This document shows positions 3,773 to 7,937 of a DNA stretch of 7,937 bases, piece by piece; the first letter of the stretch is position 1, and the number at the start of each line of letters is the position of its first letter. Location: contig CAVEVQ010000047.1 of NCBI GenBank assembly GCA_963619325.1, positions 1 to 7,937 on the forward strand, in the 5' to 3' direction. A program made the position numbers and the translations under genes. The notes beneath the pieces were generated by a model. That model was given only the letters and a program-made list of their open reading frames with translations. It made no database searches and had not been told where the DNA came from. Origin of the DNA: UBA1181 sp963619325. GTDB taxonomy: Bacteria; Bacteroidota; Bacteroidia; Bacteroidales; Paludibacteraceae.

Positions 3773-6709
3773 CTATTTCTTGATAAGTTTGAAGGTCATC
3801 ATGCCATTAGGAGTCTGCACCATCACAATGTAGAATCCTGGGGTCAAATCATCGACAGACACTCGCTCGCCATCGCGCACCGTAAAGTTTCTCACCGTCA
3901 TACCGCTAAGCGTGGCTATGCGAGCCAGGCACTCACTATCCCAAGAGAAAGAGAAATTCAGCCAATCCTCGGCAGGGTTTGGATAGATATAAGCGAACGC
4001 TTCTCCAATCGTTACCACATCCTCTACGTCTAAAGATTTTCCATAGATATTGAGGCACTCGAATGTCGGGCGACCCGTGATTTTCCAAGTAGGATCAGCC
4101 ACACCATACTTTCCGAAACGAGCGTAGGACTCATTCTCCATATGAGGAAGACAGGTCACGGAATCAAGTATCTGGAATTGATCGTTTTTCAACTCAGACA
4201 AGAACAACGTGTTTTTCTGCGAAGCCGAGATTTTAAAATTGAGGTGCCTTACACCCTGCTCCGTTTCTTTGTCTGCCCAAAAGACAAGATAGTCATTTGC
4301 CTTGATGATGGTAGAGTCGGAGCTTGGGATTTGGAACATACCTAAATCCGACGCATTGTTAGAGAAGAACAAACCACCTAATGCGTAATCCGTCTGTCCT
4401 GTATTATAGAGTTCAACCCAGTCTTCCGTCTCACGATATTCATCCAAGTAGATGGAGTTTGAAGCGCAGACTTCGTTGAAGTAGACATGAGGGGCTTCCG
4501 CATTGTAATCAGCATCTACCGTATAGACAGCCTTGAACGAACCACCCACAAAGATATCGCAATAGGTTGGTTCGTAGAGTTTCAAAGTGTTATTCTCGTT
4601 TGGCAAAGTTATCTCCCAATGAGAGAAATTATAACCGGCGGGTTCGTTGGCAGTGATTTGGCAATACGTTTTCGTAAAGAAATAACTATTGAAATCGGAT
4701 GTGCGGATGGGTTCTTCATTAATGGAGAAAGTTGCAGCTTTCACATCCGAATAGATGTGAATTGGCAATGTGTCGACACTAAAACGGCTGTTGGCATTTT
4801 TGAACATCACAGCAGGACGTCCATTGATAAAACTCCGTATAGTCTCAATATCATATTCAAAGACAGCCTCCAAGCTATAGGCATCTGAAATCTTCTTTAT
4901 ATGACGCTCAACATCAGGCTGTATGTTAGAGATCAGGCTATCCAAGATGTGAGTCGTACGTTCTGGATTAAAAGTGGTCGCCAAGTGTACGCAGAATTTA
5001 GCCAACAGGCGTTCTTTAATCTTCTCATTTTTAATAGCTCCCTTGAAAAGATTGTGCTTCACGGCATTCGTGAAACAGTCTGTCTTCAACGTGTTTCCGT
5101 AGATAGACATAGAATACTCTGTATCATAAACGATCCAGCGCCATTTTCCTCCATCTCTTTTGTTTCTCCAACATTTGATATTTCCGTTAGGCCAATCTGA
5201 GTTTCCGCAATACATCTCAAGCATGAAGTAATTAAGGAACTCGTCGACATCAATCCAATTATTTAAGTTATCATAGAAATCTGATTTTTCTGCGTTACTA
5301 ATAACGCAATAGTCCATCAAATCACCATAGCCACTCTCCTCGTCGTTGGCCCAGTTACCTTCGTTGAGGTAGAACTCTTCCTCGTCCAAGCCATAGTTGG
5401 AGTATATAAAATCCTTGTTGCTACGTTCGCGAATGTTGAGCATACCATAAAACTCTCCATTGATGAAGACCATCGCTGGTTGATAGGCCTGATGGTCGAT
5501 GTCTGCCTGTCCAATCAAAAGCGTTTGTATGAAGCCATCACGAAGATAAGAACGTCCGAAATCGTTGCCTGCATTTCTCAACACGACGCTCTTCCACTTC
5601 AAGTTTGGTTTCTCCTCGAAGATAGAATAGTCTAATTTATTGTCGCCATAGACCTTTCCCGCGTTCACCTTGATAGATTTTATGTATTTCGTACGGGAGC
5701 AGCCTCCGTAATTTCCAATTTTCACCTCTTGATTGAGCCGTTCTTTTTTCGTCCTATCAAACAATTCAAAATTACAAGGACGATCCCAATCCGTATTGTA
5801 GTTGGCATAATCGTCCCTTCCCCCACAATAACCTGGCACTTCCTTACCATTCACACCAGCCACCAACATTCCGATAGAGTCGCTGTAAAGAAAATTAGGA
5901 GATGTTACAAGCGAGACAATCGGTAATTTTTCTACTTCTTCATTAAAGAAATAGGACGCTGTCGTGATACTGCTGTTTATTTCACCCTCTTTGATGGCGA
6001 TTGCTCTCAAAGGCGTATTTGATTGGATAAAGAGCGGACTTGAATATCTCTGGCTTGATTCAGAGGGTTCGCTTCCATCCGTTGTGTAGTAGATGGTTGC
6101 GGAAGGATCTGCCGATATTTCAACAGTCTGACCTTTTGTGAAAAAACCCGGGGCCAAACTAAACTGTGGAGCCGACGTTTGAACGGAAGCGACACTACCA
6201 TCCGCATTGGCTTTACCCAAAGTAGGTTGGGTGAAGTGAGCCAAAGTGCCGTCAGCCCTCCTTCCATACGAAACATTACGGTAAGCCGTATCATAAGGCA
6301 GGCGATCGATGTTGATGCCACTCTGATTTGACAAATAGAGGCAACCATTCTTGGCAGGCAGCTTGAAACTTGCATGCAGAGGAACGACCTCACCGTCATC
6401 GTCCGTCTCGATTTCATCAAAATAGACGACGGCAAAGTCGCCAGGTTTCAGAACAAGGTCATCATCACCTGTCGTGATTTGCCATTTCGTGGGGTTCTCC
6501 GCCTCGTCAGAGAAGAAATAGAGCGAGACATCCTCGTCCGTCTCACCGTTGTTAACAATCTCCGCCCAACCAGAAAACTGAAATTGATCGTTAATCTGGT
6601 ACGAAACATTCTTGGGCATAATTTCATTTATGACAACAGAACCCATGGAAGTTCCCGTAGCCAATAAAAACGCAGACATAGTCAGCGCACATCTCGTGTT
6701 TTTCATCAT
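3773..6709 (-). CDS. Secreted LTD/CotH-kinase-type protein with T9SS sorting domain
   Basis: This 978-residue protein is probably exported and attached to or released from the cell surface by the type IX system. Its parts in order are: a signal peptide (about 1-23, MMKNTR then a hydrophobic core); a lamin-tail-like domain (about 24-165, starting VVINEIMPKN); a chitobiase/hexosaminidase C-terminal-type beta domain (about 185-255, with ATIYYTTDGSEPS); a CotH-like domain (about 262-640, with FINGEFYGMLNIRERSNKDF at 416-435 and WRWIVYDTEYS at 523-533); a beta module with YNFSHWEI; a second lamin-tail domain (about 742-880, VYFNEVCASNSIYLDEY); and a type A sorting domain (about 906-978, YPNPAEDWLNF, ending FKLIKK). 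CotH proteins are Fam20-like secretory kinases in spore coats; other bacterial members are mostly uncharacterised. The second acidic residue of the usual D-x-D is Glu here (D529-T-E531), so activity is uncertain. Two adjacent ATGs are possible starts; AAGG is better placed for the second. Confidence 0.9.
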   Translation of the reverse strand: MMKNTRCALTMSAFLLATGTSMGSVVINEIMPKNVSYQINDQFQFSGWAEIVNNGETDEDVSLYFFSDEAENPTKWQITTGDDDLVLKPGDFAVVYFDEIETDDDGEVVPLHASFKLPAKNGCLYLSNQSGINIDRLPYDTAYRNVSYGRRADGTLAHFTQPTLGKANADGSVASVQTSAPQFSLAPGFFTKGQTVEISADPSATIYYTTDGSEPSESSQRYSSPLFIQSNTPLRAIAIKEGEINSSITTASYFFNEEVEKLPIVSLVTSPNFLYSDSIGMLVAGVNGKEVPGYCGGRDDYANYNTDWDRPCNFELFDRTKKERLNQEVKIGNYGGCSRTKYIKSIKVNAGKVYGDNKLDYSIFEEKPNLKWKSVVLRNAGNDFGRSYLRDGFIQTLLIGQADIDHQAYQPAMVFINGEFYGMLNIRERSNKDFIYSNYGLDEEEFYLNEGNWANDEESGYGDLMDYCVISNAEKSDFYDNLNNWIDVDEFLNYFMLEMYCGNSDWPNGNIKCWRNKRDGGKWRWIVYDTEYSMSIYGNTLKTDCFTNAVKHNLFKGAIKNEKIKERLLAKFCVHLATTFNPERTTHILDSLISNIQPDVERHIKKISDAYSLEAVFEYDIETIRSFINGRPAVMFKNANSRFSVDTLPIHIYSDVKAATFSINEEPIRTSDFNSYFFTKTYCQITANEPAGYNFSHWEITLPNENNTLKLYEPTYCDIFVGGSFKAVYTVDADYNAEAPHVYFNEVCASNSIYLDEYRETEDWVELYNTGQTDYALGGLFFSNNASDLGMFQIPSSDSTIIKANDYLVFWADKETEQGVRHLNFKISASQKNTLFLSELKNDQFQILDSVTCLPHMENESYARFGKYGVADPTWKITGRPTFECLNIYGKSLDVEDVVTIGEAFAYIYPNPAEDWLNFSFSWDSECLARIATLSGMTVRNFTVRDGERVSVDDLTPGFYIVMVQTPNGMMTFKLIKK

Positions 6710-6842
6710 ACCTTATAATTTAGAGAACAAAAAAGAGAAACATTTACACTAAAAATCTATGGATATAGACACATAGAACCATCAGAACACAAAGGAATGT
6801 AAAAATTTGTAAAATAAAAGTTTAAAGGCAATTTTTTCATTC

Positions 6843-6880
6843 AAAAAAAAAATCGCAACACAATAAAATGCGTTGCGATT
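6843..6880 (-). terminator. Strong rho-independent terminator of the lipocalin-like gene
   Basis: On the minus strand a perfect 9-bp stem (AATCGCAAC with GTTGCGATT) closes a 12-base loop and runs directly into ten T residues. It lies 32 bases after the TAG at 6915..6913. It separates that gene from the CotH gene. The remainder of the gap (6710-6842) is AT-rich; a CotH promoter must lie there but I could not identify one with confidence. Confidence 0.9.
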
Positions 6881-6912
6881 AAAATGCCTTCACGCGTTTG
6901 GAAACAAGTCTC

Positions 6913-7374
6913 CTACAATCGTCCCAAAATGAACATTGAGGAGTAAACCAAAGTTCCGTCCTCCCTTTCTGCCATTTTCACGAATGGATCGCATTGAGCG
7001 ACCTCCCCATCATCTCCACACATTCCACCTTTCACTCCAGAATCATAGAAGAACTCTCCATTCTGTTCTTTCCACTTCGATTGCTCAATAACCGTATAGC
7101 CATCCTCGTCAATTTCAAGGCCTTCCGCTTTTGCCTGCTCCACAATTTCTGGCGCAACATACATCATCATGTTTATATCTCCATTCTCGTCGAACTTAAA
7201 AATCGTCTCGTACATTTTCTTATAGTCCGACAAGTTTTCTTGTTCTTCCTCAGACAGCGTCTCGTAGTGAGCCAAGAACTCGTCCTTTGTCAACTCTTTT
7301 GTGCGATACTCTTCATCGCCTCTGCTCACCATCACGTTGAGCTTCACTGGCTTCCATTTCCCGATAATATTCAT
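6913..7374 (-). CDS. Lipocalin-like hypothetical protein
   Basis: A 153-residue acidic protein beginning MNIIGKWKPVKL. The G-x-W (residues 5-7) at the very start of a small protein, followed by alternating strands with acidic turns (FKFDENGDINMMMYV, DEDGYTVIE, GEFFYDSG), is typical of Bacteroidales lipocalin-like calycin proteins. A role in binding a ligand is inference; the true function is unknown. There is no signal peptide in this version. The frame stays open far upstream (to 7740), but that part is antisense to a recombinase fragment and reads through the promoter, so I take ATG at 7374 as the start. The upstream AT-rich promoter DNA would translate as a hydrophobic segment, which could mislead gene finders into calling a membrane anchor. 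The gene is monocistronic, with its own promoter and a strong terminator. Confidence 0.75.
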   Translation of the reverse strand: MNIIGKWKPVKLNVMVSRGDEEYRTKELTKDEFLAHYETLSEEEQENLSDYKKMYETIFKFDENGDINMMMYVAPEIVEQAKAEGLEIDEDGYTVIEQSKWKEQNGEFFYDSGVKGGMCGDDGEVAQCDPFVKMAEREDGTLVYSSMFILGRL

Positions 7375-7400
7375 ATAATATAAAATTTGTGTTATCGCCG

Positions 7401-7431
7401 TAAAAGTACATACAAAAATCAAAATTGCAAA
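7401..7431 (-). promoter_or_regulatory. Bacteroidales-type promoter of the lipocalin-like gene
   Basis: On the minus strand TTTG (7431..7428) is followed after exactly 19 bp by TACTTTTA (7408..7401). This matches the Bacteroidales -33/-7 pattern (TTTG, TAnnTTTG) apart from the last base. Transcription would begin near 7394, about 20 bases before the ATG at 7374. This placement supports the short form of the gene. The -33 element ends only about 10 bases from the recombinase fragment. Confidence 0.5.
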
Positions 7432-7441
7432 GAATATATAA

Positions 7442-7777
7442 ATGGAAGATTCATTTACGCCCGATGAACTCACACGTTTCTTGGCGGTGGAGATTGAAAG
7501 CGAGAACGAGCGAGCCGTACAACTGGCGTTCGGGCTGTCTTCCATGACCGGGCTTCGCCTTGGCGATATGCAGCACCTCACTTGGGGCGACATCAAGGAC
7601 ATGGACGGCATTCCGACCATCAGCATCATCCAGCGGAAGACCAAACGGCAGGTAGTCATCCCTCTCAACGAGAAGGCGCAGTCGTTGTTGCCCGAACGGA
7701 AAGACAACAATCCTGACAGCCTTGTGTTCCACCTCGTCAAGAAATCGGAGCGGATATATAGCTACGTTAAAAGATAA
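7442..7777 (+). pseudogene. First half of a tyrosine recombinase catalytic domain
   Basis: This 111-residue frame is a fragment of a phage-integrase-family recombinase. It starts with the domain-opening helix (FTPDELTRFLAVEIES) and carries the first catalytic Arg in SSMTGLRLGDMQHLTW (Arg39) and the catalytic-Lys hairpin in QRKTKRQVVIPL (Lys66 or Lys68). After PDSLVFHLVKKS the similarity stops, and a short AT-rich tail (ERIYSYVKR) leads to a stop. The arm-binding and core-binding domains are missing in front, where an in-frame TAA precedes the ATG, and H-x-x-R, GH and the Tyr nucleophile are missing behind. It cannot be active alone. Its G+C content is clearly above that of the DNA on both sides, a sign of transfer. 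No promoter is evident on this strand. It differs in sequence from the fragment at 436-720 where the two overlap (LVFHLV against LVFEGL), so they come from different genes. Confidence 0.8.
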
Positions 7778-7826
7778 AAATCTATAAATAGTGAGTATAA
7801 TAAGCGGTTTAGTGGAATAATATCGT

Positions 7827-7834
7827 TATTTTTG
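7827..7834 (+). promoter_or_regulatory. -7 promoter element for the XRE gene
   Basis: TATTTTTG matches TAnnTTTG exactly and would place a transcript start near 7841, about 18 bases before the ATG at 7859. No TTTG is found at the usual 19-21 bp upstream, so this is only half a promoter signature. Confidence 0.35.
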
Positions 7835-7858
7835 TGTGAGAAAATAAAGGTTTGAATA

Positions 7859-7937
7859 ATGAAACTGAACAGAATAAAGTTAGTCTTGGTAGAAAAAGAC
7901 ATCTCCCAGACCGAATTGGCAAAGAAATTGGGCAAGA
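7859..7937 (+). CDS. XRE-family helix-turn-helix regulator, partial at right edge
   Basis: Only the first 26 residues are visible: MKLNRIKLVLVEKDISQTEL then AKKLGK. This is the opening of an XRE/Cro-type helix-turn-helix: helix 1 (RIKLVLVEK), then ISQTELAKKLGK forming helix 2 and the turn. In Bacteroides similar short regulators are often found beside restriction-modification or other defence genes, but nothing downstream is visible, so the role is open. It is on the opposite strand from dnaK and its neighbours, and lies 81 bases after the recombinase fragment. The protein continues beyond the window. Confidence 0.75.
   Translation, partial: MKLNRIKLVLVEKDISQTELAKKLGK

Noticed and set aside
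6913..7740. 275-residue version of the lipocalin-like protein
   Set aside because: The upstream 122 residues are antisense to a recombinase fragment and cross a promoter; the hydrophobic stretch is a by-product of T-rich promoter DNA.
436..7777. One intact integrase gene split by inversion of the core
   Set aside because: The two halves differ where they overlap (PDSLVFHLV against PDRLVFEGL), so they do not look like parts of one gene, though this rests on a short overlap.
1..7937. CRISPR array, tRNA, rRNA or complete insertion sequence
   Set aside because: No regularly spaced repeats, no tRNA-like cloverleaf or rRNA sequence, and no transposase with terminal inverted repeats were seen.

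Overview
This window looks like chromosomal DNA from a Bacteroidales bacterium, probably gut-associated, in which a conserved core is flanked by remnants of mobile elements. Four things point to Bacteroidales: a DnaK with a long Gln/Ala/Gly-rich tail and no grpE or dnaJ beside it; a large secreted protein ending in a type IX secretion sorting domain; Bacteroidales-style promoters (TTTG about 19-22 bp before TAnnTTTG) and few strong Shine-Dalgarno sites; and tyrosine recombinase fragments of the kind found on Bacteroides integrative elements. The sorting domain means a lineage with T9SS. The genus cannot be fixed from the sequence alone.

Layout. Positions 1-720 hold accessory DNA on the minus strand: an unrecognised partial ORF running off the left edge behind a good promoter, a possible 38-residue membrane peptide, and the C-terminal half of a tyrosine recombinase. 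Positions 700-1040 are a mosaic without a stable reading frame; the one recognisable piece is a fragment of a Big_2 (bacterial Ig-like) lipoprotein. Next, all on the minus strand, come an unrecognised 176-residue protein (1036-1566), a hairpin terminator, dnaK (1646-3571) behind a sigma-54-like promoter, and a 978-residue secreted CotH-type protein (3773-6709). A 153-residue lipocalin-like protein (6913-7374) follows, with its own promoter and a strong terminator. At the right end, on the plus strand, lie a GC-richer N-terminal fragment of another tyrosine recombinase catalytic domain (7442-7777) and the start of an XRE-type regulator (7859 to the edge).

How the genes relate. dnaK is a housekeeping chaperone and appears to be its own transcription unit. 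The CotH protein is probably exported across both membranes and displayed by T9SS. The lipocalin-like gene is monocistronic. None of these three depends obviously on the others. The accessory pieces at each end are broken genes, so the region has been hit repeatedly by integrative elements, or the contig contains assembly joins. I see no complete new multi-gene system here. The best candidates for a second look are the 176-residue protein, the CotH architecture, the dnaK promoter, and the two recombinase fragments.
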